The translations under genes and the position numbers were made by a program. 64,000 nucleotides of DNA, taken from assembly GCA_034440635.1 (NCBI GenBank), contig JAOTON010002235.1, positions 248,001 through 312,000 on the forward strand, written 5' to 3'. Of this stretch, positions 46,386-58,100 are shown one piece after another (the first letter of the stretch is position 1; the number at the start of each line of letters is the position of its first letter). This DNA is from Lepas anatifera. Its lineage: Eukaryota; Arthropoda; Thecostraca; Lepadidae. The notes beneath the pieces were generated by a model. That model saw nothing but the letters and a program-made list of their open reading frames with translations, did not search any database and had not been told where the DNA came from.

Positions 46386-47411
46386 TTAACACGTGCCCCG
46401 CTGGGGGCGAAATTTTCACCCTCCTTTCCCTCCTGGTTTTCCCCAGGTAACGCAAAAAAACGAAGAAACGCAGAGCAACGGAACTTACAGTACCTTATTC
46501 CTGATCAATTTTGCGCATCTGACCAATTTTATTTCAGGTCATGTCAGGTCAAGGAGCTATCCAAGGTCAAGCGACCCGACCTCAAAACCTAAAATCACAA
46601 GATTAAAGCGACGCCTAAGGAACATCTGCCAACCGACCAGTTTGAAACTTTCACAATATAATGAAGTCATTAGGGTCCACAAATCGGCTATCTCGGAATT
46701 TGTATATTGCTGGCATAAGGTGGGGTCAATTTTTTGGTCACCCCATTATAAGTCTATGGTGAAAAATAGCAAGGACTCATTTTCAGTAAATACTGAATTC
46801 ATTTCGCTGAAAATCCTCAAACCGTGTATTCTTACCACGATCTTGACCATCAAGCTGAGTTTTTGACCACCTGACCTCTCAAGGGTCATGTCAGGTCACA
46901 GGAGCATGCAGTGATTGTTTTGCCAATAATTTGTCACCGAATTAAGATAAAGCTTCTATTTTGCTTGCGTTGTGCCTATATTGTCACGGGGAGTCGATTG
47001 GTATGCGACATGACAATACAGGGTCACTCTGTGACCCTGACCTGGCTCAAAGTCAGGTCATTTTTACAATTTGACCTAGAAAGGTCATATTATACATCAT
47101 TCGGTCGACACAATGAGAGAAATCCAATGATGTATAAATGTTTTCTCTAGCCCCACTGGGTACAAATATAGAAGGGTAAACGTACACTGCCCTGTTGTAA
47201 GCCTATGGAAATTTCTTTGACCTATGCTGACCTCAACATTGGCCTGACATAAGAATACTTCGTGTAACGCATCTTCGTCTCATGAAGAGCTTTCGAACGC
47301 CGTCCGTAATTTTTCTTTAGCTTTCCTGGGAAATGACATACGGAGGGGGCGAAATACGCCCCCAGTGGGTCGCGTCACACCGGGGACCCCAGCCAGCGGA
47401 GCACGTGTTAA
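46386..47411. mobile_element. TTAA element, family G copy 2 (complete)
   Basis: This 1026-bp unit has TTAA at 46386-46389 and 47408-47411. The left terminus is TTAACACGTGCCCCGCTGGG and the right terminus is gagcacgtgTTAA. The interior has AGGTCA/TGACCT clusters, and the right third matches window positions 1-256. It lies in SLC22 intron 9. Confidence 0.82.
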
Positions 47412-47540
47412 GAGGCAATCAGACAGTGTTGTATCCACGAATTATTTTCGTGGGAGGAGTGGGGTGGGGGTGGGCTGGGGAGATCGAACTCCTGGGGAGA
47501 ACTCCCCCGCCATTACCTCGGAAAGGCTTCCGGCTATACT

Positions 47541-48372
47541 TTTCCACGCGCATTGACGGGAGTCTGAGCCACCTTCGCTTTGACGGGGGGGGCGGGTACC
47601 CGCCCCTAAGATCTCAAAAACGACGTTAGGTAGCGAAAAACAGTAAAGAGCGTTGGGTAGTCCATCCACTTCTCCATCGAAAATATTTGAACCATTTTTT
47701 CAGGTCACATTTAAGGTCACGACAGATAAAAAATGCCGTCATAGGGATAAAATATAAATGAAGGTTTTCGGCCATTTCATCTGAACAAATAAAGATAGAG
47801 CAAAACGACTTGAACCATATGAATCTTCGCAGCAAGCAGAATCGAATGATATATAATTTGACCTTGCTAGGTCAAATCAAAGATTTGACTTGACCAGAGG
47901 TCTGGTCAAGGTCAAATTATATAAAATGCATATCATTAGAACCGCAAAGGCAAGGCGAGTCTAATTCAGCTAAAATAAACGCTTTATCACCATTCGTTAC
48001 TGAGTTATTCAGTCAAAACCATTTTCCCATGTATTTCCAATAAAGAGGTCATGGCTCGTACCTGCCCTTAAGTCATCGATATCAAAAACAAAATTTTTAG
48101 AGAATTCGGTGAACCAATTATATGATATGAGTTTTAATCGAATTAGTTCACGCTGTTCCGACTTATGCTATCTTAAACTTTTTTTGAGGACAGTTCATTT
48201 GACCTGTACTGGTGACCTGACCTGAGACGACCTAGCCTTAATATTATCCCAGAAGCTGTAAAAATTATGAAAGAAAAGGTATGACAAGTACGGCGGCGCT
48301 ACGCGCCGCCGTTTTTCTGTTGTCTCCGAAAAACCCGGGGGGGGTACCCGCCCCTGTCAATGCGCGTGTTAA
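47541..48372 (-). mobile_element. TTAA element, family E copy 6 (inverted)
   Basis: The left end has lost TTAA (TTTCCACGCGCATTG); the right end is intact, with gtcaatgcgcgtgTTAA ending at 48372. Its order is inverse to copy 1, with the GC hairpin near 48290-48312. The DR4 has one mismatch (TGACCT-GAGA-CGACCT near 48215). It lies in SLC22 intron 9. Confidence 0.83.
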
Positions 48373-48869
48373 CTATAAGCACTCTGACATGCCGGATACG
48401 GGCTTGAAGACTCCCAGCTCCCCCCTCCTCCCCATTGTATCGGCCACTGGAGCCAAATAGCTATCACTCATCTGATTACATCAAAGTGCATAATAAAGTT
48501 GTGTCTCTTAAAAAATACTATTTTTCATCTTTTGTTTCATTTTTGGCTAACACAGAGTGATATTTTCAGAATGTTTTTATATAGACATATTGCTTGATCA
48601 ACCGCCTATGTTAGATCTATGTTAGATTTGTACGACGTCACCAGCAGTACTTGGTTTAAAATGCTCTCTTAGTTCTTTCGTTCCTCGAATTTGCACTGTT
48701 TTCGTACAAATCCTATATTTTGAAAACAACATTGACCAGGTAGTGTAAAATAAACCCTATGATCGGAATAAGAAACAAAAATCTAAACAAAAAGGATTTT
48801 TTGGGAACACGATGTGTGTCTTAGGCCTATGGATTTACATCATAAATATATTTTTGCAGAAAGTTTCCA
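48373..48869. other. Intron 9 spacer, nothing recognised
   Basis: A/T-rich sequence between two TTAA elements with no recognisable structure. Confidence 0.5.
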
Positions 48870-51063
48870 TTGACCCTTGCCCCGGTGGCGGGTATGAGCC
48901 ACCTTCGCCCTGGTGGGGGGGGCTAAAAAGACCCCCACGATCTCAAAAATTAAGAGAGCTAGAAAAAGCGCAAAACAGCAATGGAAAGCTCTTCAAAAAT
49001 GATATAGAAAATACTTCAGTGATTTTTCTCGTCAGGTCAACATCAAGGTCACCAGAGGTCAAAATAAGCCAAAAACCGCTAATATGAGGTGTACTAAGAA
49101 AACCTCATATATTTCAGAAAATATGATAGCTAGAAACATTTTTATAACACCATTCAAAAGCTCTTGAGTTGCTCTTTCGTCAAAATGGCAATGATTTTCG
49201 GGTCAAGTCAAAGCCTAAGAAGCTACAGGCCACTGGATATTGGAAATGTTCTTGGGAATATCCATAGCTACCCATGCATAAGGGCGTTTCCGTTTTCGCT
49301 GATAACTTCCAAACCAAGCAAGATGCAACCATATTTGATGCACCATTGCAATCCTCTCGTCAATACAAATCGAATGATATATAATATTGCTATGCCAGGT
49401 CAAATTTACAAATTTGACCTGACCCAGGTCAACAGTCTCACCCAACTTGACCTGGTATAGTCATGCATATGGCTTGACTTGCAGTGACTATACAAACACT
49501 TTGGTGACAAAATAAAAGTTATTTCTTTGTTTATTCAAAATTTATAGAGTAAAACACCAAAAATGCTTACTTGACCTAAAATGACCTTTCAAAAGTCACA
49601 AGTCAAAATGTTGGGCATCAACTTCATAAATGGGCTGAGAGCAAGTCGTAGCCAATGTTTGAAGTTGATTCCTTCCATACTTACTGAGACAAGCTCATTT
49701 CGTGATTTTCCCCATGTATTTACAATGGGGAGGTCATGCTTTGCACATGACCTTAGGTCAGCAATATAAAAAATCCCGGAACTTATGTTGTAGTTCCTGG
49801 GGGCCCAATATGTGGTATGAGTTTCAACTTGATCGATTAACCCTCGCCCCACCGGGGGGCCATCGATGGCCCCTAAGGTTTTTTTCAAGATAGCAGAAAA
49901 ACGACGATACGCAGCGCCGCGTTTGAGGGCTCTATCTCTCACCCCATCATTTTTCCCACCATCCCTGAAAATTTTCACCCTGGGTCACCCAAGGTCAGGT
50001 CACCAGACGAGGGCAACCAGGGTTACCTCACTTCAACTTTGAAGCTCTATAAGAGCTACATTTCTTACTCGATCGATTTGAAACTTGCTACATTTCATGA
50101 CCCTTCCAGGGTCTACAACGTGTATAACCGGGATTTTTCGATTTCTTGACCCGAGGTCAGGTCACGAGGCGACCTCTCCCATTGGAAAAGCATGGGAAAA
50201 GCCTTCTCATGATCTAAAAGCCACAAAAATGATTACAAATTCTCAGACTGCTCAGAACAGCGTTTTTGACACCCTTTCACGGATTCCAGGGGTCATATTT
50301 GCCCTTTGATTTTTCCAAGGTCATCCAAGGTCACCAGGGGTCAAAAACAGTATTTTGACAATAACTTTTGACCTAATTTAGCCAGAGCGCTGGAACAAAC
50401 ACCATCGTGTTTGTTGACAAGGTCCTTTTCTGACCTTTCTTGACCTCAGGTCATATTAGGTCACGAGGTGACTTCTGGAGGTCAAACCACTGGCGGGAGG
50501 TCTTTACGTTTCACGTAGCGGAAAAAGATCTGGCAATTTCCTATCAAATGTATTTAACCAGATCTCAATAGCTCTAATGGCATAGGAGTTATGCTCAGTT
50601 TTCTTAAGCATTGCATATTTGAGTGAAAATAGCCCATCGTGACTTTTCTTGACCTCTGGAGGTCAAACCATTGACCTGAGCGCTTAAATATGAAAGTAAT
50701 TTCTTACTGAATTCACGCGGGCTTTCTAATGCACTTTGCAGATTTTTGCTAACTCCCATACTTTCGGAGTTAGAGGGGGCCATCGATGGCCTCCGGTGGG
50801 TCGAAGGTGGTGCCGGACCCCCGGTGGGGCGCGGGTTAACCTTCCTTTTAGTTATGCAGTCCTAAGCATTTTTAGGTGAGGTCACTTAACCTGACCTGGT
50901 CACCTGACCTGCTGTGACCTTGAGCTAAGATTTTCAGGGAAGATGTAAAAATGATGAAGGAACAGCTAGACCAAGTTTGGCGGCGCTGCACGCCGCCGTT
51001 TTTTGGTTATTTCGGAAAAAACCCGAGGGGGTCTAAAAGACCTCCCACCCGGGCGAAGTTTAA
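48870..51063. mobile_element. TTAA element, family F copy 2, split by a nested element
   Basis: The left end is TTGACCCTTGCCCCGGTGGC (TTAA mutated to TTGA) and the right TTAA is at 51060-51063. The outer parts align in order with the uninterrupted copy at 14695-15739. The break is at cgaTTAA (49837), and the text resumes after the second TTAA (50836-50839) with ccttccttttagtta, matching cccttctttttatac in the empty copy. It lies in SLC22 intron 9. Confidence 0.85.
49837..50839. mobile_element. Nested TTAA element inside family F copy 2
   Basis: This 1003-bp unit starts TTAACCCTCGCCCCACCGGG and ends ggtggggcgcgggTTAA. An inner ggccatcgatggcc palindrome sits near both ends. It is related, in inverse orientation, to the nested unit at 16689-17706 and to 20781-21400. 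The TTAA at both ends versus one in the empty site gives a direct target duplication. AGGTCA-rich, non-coding. Confidence 0.88.
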
Positions 51064-52979
51064 CAATTCATCATTTTGTTTTCCTTCTTTACGCATATTG
51101 CAGGACCATGGGTAATTTCACAGTATGAAGTCATAAGAAGTTTAATATTTTGATGGCGCCATTTCATTAAAAGGAGCTCAATAAATGATGTCATAAATAC
51201 CGTCAAAACTCATACACGGCACGTTTCCCAGTTCTCTTCCGTACTTGAGGCCTGTAAGTGACTTCAGACATTCTGGTGACATTTGGCCCCGCTATGTGAG
51301 AGTGCGCAATTTGATCATGCCAAGTTTGCTCGTCTATTCTACAGTCAAAAATATGTTTCGATGGTGAAGATGGCGACATATATTTTCAGGTGCTTTGCTG
51401 TTTACTGTAAATAACTGCAGATGAAAGTATAGATTTACACTTCGCATCAAGGTTTTATAATACTGATAGCGTCATAGAAGCATAATTTTGTCAAAATTAC
51501 ATCATGTTTTATCCAAACTACCGGGCGACTCTTACGTTTGCATTATGGGCTGCGGTAAACGTACACGATTCACTCATTGGCAGGCCGTTTCCAATTACAG
51601 GCTTATTACCTACCATCGGATACTTGATGGTGCCATCATTATCTGTAATTGTTACCCGTTCCTGGATTGGTGCATGAATAATAGGATGTGGTCTGTAGAT
51701 GCCCTTTCCACCCAAACGAAATGTTAAAAATCCTGCAGTCAAAACTTAAGCTTTTTAAGGGTTCCTAAGGCGTTTTCTATGTTATGACTCCATTTATAGA
51801 GCTGAGGAACTCGATTTTGGTTTACACCTGCTCAAGTCCAAAATTAGGGGCATTAAAATAGAAAACATATGAACATAAATTTTCATAAACTATATATTTT
51901 AGGAACCATCCACCATTTCTAGTCGAAAGCGCTCAAAAGAGTTTTTACGGATCACGCGTTTTTTCGTAAAGAGTTTTTACGCAATTACGGCATAATGACA
52001 TCAAATATGTACCTAAGCTAGCTAATATTACGATTGTGTGCACGTTTCAATGTTTACTTTTTGTGTCCGGTGACTAATAAGCGATAACAGAGACAGTGCA
52101 GATCTGTAGGTATAGGCACTAGGCGTTAGAATATTCGGCCGGACTGCTGTGCGCGCAGCCCTGGAGTAAACTTCCGCCTTCCACATACCTCCGCGTCGCC
52201 GAGTGAACCCAGCTGTGTTTGATTGCCTCGGCGCCGCATCGAGTTAACTCGACCTCGGCGAAGGGATGAAGGTCACCTGGCCGGGCCGCCTGTGATCGGT
52301 CTCGGGGCCATAAACATGGGAGCGGCGCACAAAAACCCCACCTGTCATCCATACATTTCTCCAACTCGTGCCGGGGGCGGCACCGATCGCACCGGCTGAA
52401 ACAGTCAAGGTCGAAAAGAGCGGGTACTCTTCGGCCAGTTGCCCCTCGCTCTCTCGTCTTTCTCCTATCTGTCTCTCTCACTTCTCTTTCCGACAGCTTT
52501 AAAACTTGGGAGGGGCCCCGGAATGCGTCCGAAATGGAAAGGGTGAAAATCGGCTGCACCTGCCATCTCAGTCAGTGTGCTTCAAAGCTTTTATTCGCTT
52601 CGACTGCTATATTCAGTTGGTGCTAGCAGGTAAATACTTACTTTTCCAGTGCAGGTCCGAAAGCTTTCAAGAGTTGAGAGGCTGACCATCTTTGCTCCTA
52701 AATATCCCTATCGCTTTGGAGGGCTGCTGCTTCTGTATGCGACCCACTTTTTATCCCGCAACAAAAAGATGCGCCATCGATTTGAATGCAGACTTACCTA
52801 GTATCAGAATTCCCAATGGTCTCAATTTCTTGGCTAAAACACTAGAGGTGGGAAATCCCCTCCATTGCGCGTGTTCACGCAGTAGCCGAAGTCGCACCAC
52901 GGCTCCTACCGCCAGAACGTCTCTCAGTTTCCAGCGCCCTGAAAACTGCCGGTGCGTTGTTGGGGATCACTCAACTGTG
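51064..52979. other. Intron 9 stretch, nothing recognised
   Basis: No exon is identified. The interval 52119-52560 is GC-richer with a 146-codon minus-strand frame, but it resembles no family and lacks supporting signals. Confidence 0.4.
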
Positions 52980-53608
52980 CCCGCCTCCGGTCAAAGTGCT
53001 CACTGGTATTGAGTGGCGCTGCATAACCTGTACCCGCTGTATCTGACTCTATGTGTCCCTGACCTGGCATAGTGCGGCCTGTACCCTGACCTGGCTCTGT
53101 CTAACCTGTGACCTTGACCTGGCACAGTGTGACCCGTGACCCTACCTGACCTGGCTCCAACAGTTGACGAGACCCAGGTATGTGACCGCTGTAGGTCAGC
53201 TATAGTGTGACCCAGACCCGTTTCTATCTAACCTGTAACACTGACCCAGCTCTGTTCGACCCTTGACCCTGACACAGCTCTGCCTGACCCGTAACCCCGC
53301 TCTGTTTGACCCGTAACCTTGACCCAGCTCTGTCTGACCCTTGACCCTGACACAGCTCTGCCTGACCCCTGACCCTGCTCTGTTTGACCCGTAACCTTGA
53401 CCCAGCTCTGTCTGGCCCTTGACCCTGAAACAGCTCTGCCTGACCCGTGACCCTGCCCTGTTTGCCCCGTAACCTCGACCTGGTTCTGTTTGACCCGTGA
53501 CCCTGACCCAGCTCTGTCTGACCCGGGATCTTGACCCAGCTATGTCTGACCTGTGACCCTGACCCAGCTCAGACGGACCCGTGACCCTGCCTGACCCGGT
53601 GTCGACAG
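52980..53608 (+). repeat. Degenerate minisatellite abutting exon 10 acceptor
   Basis: Units of about 25-30 bp vary around gacccagctctgtctgaccc and gtgaccctgac, running into the acceptor gtgtcgacag. Decayed copies of the junction itself are recognisable: 53021-53044 (cctgtacccgctgtatctg) mirrors the exon text cctgtatccgctgtacgtg, and 53158-53199 (acagttgacgagacccagg, then accgctgta) mirrors acagctgacggcacagacc, then ccgctgta. A 169-codon minus-strand frame here is an artefact. Confidence 0.8.
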
Positions 53609-53802
53609 CTGACGGCACAGACCTGTATCCGCTGTACGTGGTGCTGAAGATGCTGGCAAAGTACATGACCTTCTCGGCGCTGGTCTCCATCCGGCTGCTC
53701 ATCATCGAGATTTACCCCACGCCGGTGCGCGGCAGCCTGGTGGGCCTGACGGCCGTGTTCGGCCTACTCGGCTCCGGACTCGGATACTACTACTCCGTCA
53801 TG
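53609..53802 (+). CDS. SLC22-type transporter, exon 10 (helices 10-11)
   Basis: The exon lies between GTCGACAG and GTGAGA. The first two bases complete Ala with exon 9; it ends in phase 0 after Met. It encodes ADGTDLYPLYVVLKMLAKY, helix 10 (MTFSALVSIRLLIIEIYPTP), the VRG motif and helix 11 (LVGLTAVFGLLGSGLGYYY). 'E.YPT.VR..G.g' is one of the best conserved SLC22 motifs and is present as EIYPTPVRGS. Confidence 0.93.
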
Positions 53803-54184
53803 GTGAGAGAACTCGGCGGCGGGCTCGGGATTGATGTGTATTGGTCAGTATGTCCGGCTTTCATGCTGCCGACCCAGGTTCAGATGCTGGTGTGTTTGTC
53901 GAGGAAGATGTTGGTGGTTTGATACCCCAGAATTGCTCCCAAAAAGAAAGTGCCACCGATAACCCCAGCGGTTGGTGCACGATTAAGCCCGGGGTTAACG
54001 GTGTCCGGGGGTTCACTAGGTTCCATATGGTTCACTAGGTGAGCTGGAGCCCATTAGTTCCGGCCTTTTTCTGGACTGCACATTAGTAGGCGGCGTCGAA
54101 AGCTGACCCCTCTGTATCGATGATGTCAAAAACTGTCCACCTTCATTGATGAGACTAACCATGGTGCGGTATAATACTGTCCAC

Positions 54185-54796
54185 AGCTGTCCACAACCGG
54201 TACTGAGACTGAACCAGCTACGGTGCCGCCTACAGCTGGTACCGAGACTGACCCGGCTGCGGTGGGGTACTGTCCACAGCTGTCCACAGCCGTTACCGAG
54301 ACTGACCCGGCTGCAGTACCGTCTACATCTGGTACGGAGACTGACCCGGCTGCAGTGCCGCCTACAGCTGGTGCTGGGTCTGACCCGGCTGCGGCGCCGC
54401 CTACAGCTGGTACCGAGACTTACCCGGCTGCGGTGCCGCCTACAGCTGGTACGGAGACTGACCCGGCTGCGGTGCCGCCTACAGCTGGTACCGAGACTGA
54501 CCCGGCTGCAGTACCGTCTACATCTGGTACGGAGACTGACCCGGCTGCAGTGCCGCCTACAGCTGGTGCTGGGTCTGACCCGGCTGCGGCGCCGCCTACA
54601 GCTGGTACCGAGACTTACCCGGCTGCGGTGCCGCCTACAGCTGGTACGGAGACTGACCCGGCTGCGGTGCCGCCTACAGCTGGTACCGAGACTGACCCGG
54701 CTGCAGTACCGTCTACAGCTGGTACCGAGACTTACCCGGCTGCAGTACCGTCTACAGCTGGTACGGAGACTGACCCGGCTGCGGTGCCGTCCCCAG
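54185..54796 (+). repeat. 39-bp minisatellite abutting the last exon, in frame with it
   Basis: About fifteen 39-bp units contain gccgcctacagctggtacgg and agactgacccggctgcggt. The last exon starts ctCGCCTACAGCCGGTACGTAGGC, so the unit carries a copy of that exon start (18 of 21 bases equal in the core). A 195-bp higher-order block (five units) is present twice, at 54321-54515 and 54516-54710. Because 39 is a multiple of 3, the exon frame is open through the whole array (54146-55126). Each unit offers CTACAG, an acceptor-like AG in phase 0. Confidence 0.95.
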
Positions 54797-55126
54797 CTCG
54801 CCTACAGCCGGTACGTAGGCGTGCTGCTGGGGTGTCTGGCGGTGGTGGCCGGGTTGCTCTGCCGCCTTCTGCCGGAGACCTCCAACCGGCCTCTGCCCGA
54901 CACCATCCATGACGTCATGGAGGCGTACCGGGACGTGTTCGTCAACATGCTGGGCATGATGGGTGGCATGGGTGCCAATGGTGGGGGCAGCGGCGGCGGC
55001 GGCGACGGTGAGGAGGGGGTGACTATACTGCCACCTGCCGAGGCCAGCAGCAGCGCCCCCCAGCCGGCGGAGGAGACGGCGGCACGGGACCAGCAGCAGG
55101 AGCAGCAGTGGAGGCCCGACCTCTGA
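54797..55126 (+). CDS. SLC22-type transporter, last exon (helix 12 and tail)
   Basis: The exon starts after CCCCAG and ends at TGA (55124-55126), joining exon 10 in phase 0. It encodes LAYSRYVGVLLGCLAVVAGL, then LCRLLPETSNRPLPDTIHDV, the classical SLC22 end of helix 12 ('LPET....LP.ti.d'). The C-terminal tail is unusual: Gly/Met-rich, then a Gly-Ser run, an acidic EEGVTILP, and a Gln/Glu-rich end (RDQQQEQQWRPDL). Its GC content is high. Confidence 0.93.
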   Translation, partial: LAYSRYVGVLLGCLAVVAGLLCRLLPETSNRPLPDTIHDVMEAYRDVFVNMLGMMGGMGANGGGSGGGGDGEEGVTILPPAEASSSAPQPAEETAARDQQQEQQWRPDL

Positions 55127-57096
55127 GCTGTCGCCAGGGCAGCCCCGCGCTAGGCCGTGGTCACTCTTACTACCTAGGCTGGTTTTGTTATGAGCGTTTG
55201 TTGAGAACGTGTCATACTTGTTCTTGCATCTGATGTTAAAAAGCTGACAATTTTATGGTGTGGCCATCTGATGTGAAACATTTGTTGATTTCCTAAATTG
55301 AACTTATCAAAACGCTAGTTCGAAAAGAGCAGGTTGAACGCTCGTATTAGCTCCTGTTGAGTTTGCCGATATCACACGTGTTTTGACACCACATGCACCA
55401 TATGTTTGGGCATAATAAGCAGTTCCTTGTGATGTAGATCACATGAATTGCCTCTTATCATAATGACCATGCCTGTGGGAATTTATGGAGACTGTCAGCC
55501 AGGGGACCTTCCCGAGCGTTTGAAAACGTGCCAATATAGTGCCTATCGTCAAAAAGGGCACAGAGACCTTCCAGTGCACTGCCGTGCAGTGTCGTTGCTG
55601 CCACTGTTGAGCAGTGCTCGGTGATATGTATGTTGTACGTTTTGCTCAAACTCAGCCAGCCTTATCCAAGAAATAGCATGGCGTCATTCCAGGTTGTTTT
55701 TGTGCCTCTAATTTGGCCATTATGGCAGCAAAGGCCTGGGCCAATATGGCAACCGGATCTGCGACAGATGTGATCTATAAATGTACACCAGTGTTGATTC
55801 CAGGTTGACATTTCAAAGCGTGCCCTACGCACATTTTATTCATAAGTTCTTCGGTAAAACCTTAAGCTGTTGTAGGCTGCACCTACCTGGCCAGGAACAG
55901 ATAGTCGTTTTAAACGGCCAGGGCTCAAGGGAAGACGGTGTTTTATCACCTTTAAAGTTCGCCTGTTTCATAAATCATCTATCGACCGCGCTGTGCGCAG
56001 TTACTTTGATTTTCACTTTTGACATTGGAATGTGTCACCAACTTGACGGACGACATAATGTGAGACTGGCTTGTGCAAGCCTTGATGATGCCAATAGTCG
56101 GATCTGTGTGTTCTGAAGCCCGACACAGCAAAATATAAGATGCTCTCTGCAACGTTGTGTCATTCCCCTATCCATGCCAGTTATCCTATAGGGAGCAGAA
56201 ACAGAGCACCATAGACGGATCCATTGGCAAGGGCAGCTTCCCAATTGACCCTCGGCGTCCCCTGAAATGGTCATGGGGCCACCATGCTAGCTTGATGGCG
56301 CGCTTCTGAATGTCAGTTCCCACCCCCACCCCCCCCCAGGATGCGAGGATCGGCGCCCCCACAATAGGATTGGGCACCCCGACAGGTTTTGCAGTCCGAA
56401 AGCAGCCCCTAGGTGCGGATGTTACCCCCCCCGCCCATGTGTCCACCTCCCAATGGGTAATTTTGGATCCGCCTACGTGAAGCACATTATGGATAACGTT
56501 GTTTCAAAAAACGATGTGAAGCTAGACTTGACTTTCATCTCTTTTTAAACGGGAAAGGTGTCAACCAAGGTATAGGTGCAACACCAAGGCAATGCTGTCA
56601 GTCGATGGCAATGTGTGGGTTGTGTCAAAACACTGTTGTCTGGTAGAACGATGAACCCCGTCATGGTACGAGCAAATTCAGAATAGATGGGGCTGGGGAC
56701 TGGATTTCTAACAGTAGTTTGAAATTTATCTTCCTATTTTTGTTTTTATTTTAGTACCAACTATATGACAAAGGTATATGAAAACGGTTGCAGAGATAAC
56801 AGAAGCTAAGTCTAGAACGCTTTTACTCGGTTTCTGAATACATCCTCCTAAAACAGCCAGCCATAGTTCCACCTCTGGCAAAAGTATATTATCAAAACTT
56901 TAGGCCAATATTGCGTTATTAAATTCTAAGAAAAGTCCGAGCATTTCGAAGGCCTACCGCGAACCGTTTAGGAGACATTGCGGAAGAACATGAGGGATGG
57001 GCCAAATTGTCCCCCAGACGAAAACAGGGTTAACCTCCTAACGTTTCCTGATACGCCCTAACAGGGGCTCGAAGGCTATTAGAAAGAGAAGGCAAC
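55127..57096. other. 3' flank of the SLC22 gene
   Basis: It begins with the 3' untranslated region. No canonical AATAAA could be assigned with confidence. A C-rich patch at 56310-56470 resembles low-complexity text in 13380-13830. No further gene is recognised. Confidence 0.45.
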
Positions 57097-57377
57097 TTAA
57101 CACGCGCATTGACGGGGGGGGGGCACATAAAAACAGCGGCGCTACGCGCCGCTGTACTTGACATACCCTTTCCCTCATCATTTTACAACTTTTGCCAAAA
57201 TTTTAAGGTTAGGTCATCTCAGGTCAGGTCACCAGTACAGGTCGTGACCTGACCTCAAAAAAGTTTGGGCTAGCATAAGTCGGAACAGGGTAAACTTATG
57301 CGATTGAAACTCACATCACATAATGGGCCAACCGAGTTCTCTATAATATGTTCCGGTACTTTTTATATCGATGACCT
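57097..57377 (+). mobile_element. TTAA element, family E copy 7, left fragment
   Basis: It starts TTAACACGCGCATTGACGGG at 57097 and follows copy 1 through the GC hairpin and the half-site cluster (DR4 at 57211-57226) to 'atatcgatgacctcag', where similarity stops. The right two-thirds are missing. Confidence 0.8.
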
Positions 57378-58100
57378 CAGTTCGAAAATATTTATATATA
57401 CCTCTGCAAGCATACTGAGTACCATTTGACCCCTGGGGAGCCCTTGGCATAATCGATGTCGTCTGCCAGCAGTTAGGCTAGGGTTCCTGATTAACGAAAA
57501 ACTATACACATTTCCACATGCGGCACCGTACCTGTCTCGAAGAGGTCCTGTGTCCAGGTACTTCTCCAAGCACCGACATAATCTAACCAAAGGCCCAATC
57601 ACAGCGTGCAGAGCCACGTGAGAAGCACATGGACGCCCTCCAAGAGCAATAGAAAACACGAAGGCACTTTGCCGCCTTTGCCATGTCACCATACCCCGTG
57701 CCCACGCGCTGCGTCACAGCACCACCTGCGCCATCTGCGGCGGCAGAACTGACGCCCTGAGCTGCGTCACCACAAGCTCCCGACCACGTGGCCCGGTCAA
57801 CACTGCCAGCAGCGGCACCAGCTGCCGCAGCGGACCCGCCAGCGCTGCTGTCCAACACGGAAAAAGGAGCAGGAGGCGCAACGTCGCTAAAACCTTCTGT
57901 TGCCCTCTCTACCTAGATGTCCGGTACCTTTCCGCACTTTTTTATCCCTTGTTTGAGACTTCACCATCGCTGATTGGTCCGAGTGGGCACAGTACCTCGG
58001 TCCGCCTCTGCCAGTCAGCCAGCACGGGTTGCGCATGCGTGAGATGCGCTGGCCTTCTGGTGACAAGGGAAAGCCGGACAGGGCACCGCAAGCAGGGGCT
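57378..58100. other. Non-coding stretch
   Basis: No gene is recognised. GC content rises toward the right, where the degenerate C/G satellite begins. Confidence 0.4.

Noticed and set aside
52119..52559. 146-codon minus-strand open frame in a GC-rich patch
   Set aside because: No recognisable domain, no splice or start evidence, within intron 9 of the transporter.
53196..53705. 169-codon minus-strand frame with VRQSCVRVKGQTELGQGYG repeats
   Set aside because: Antisense of the degenerate array and exon 10 of the transporter.
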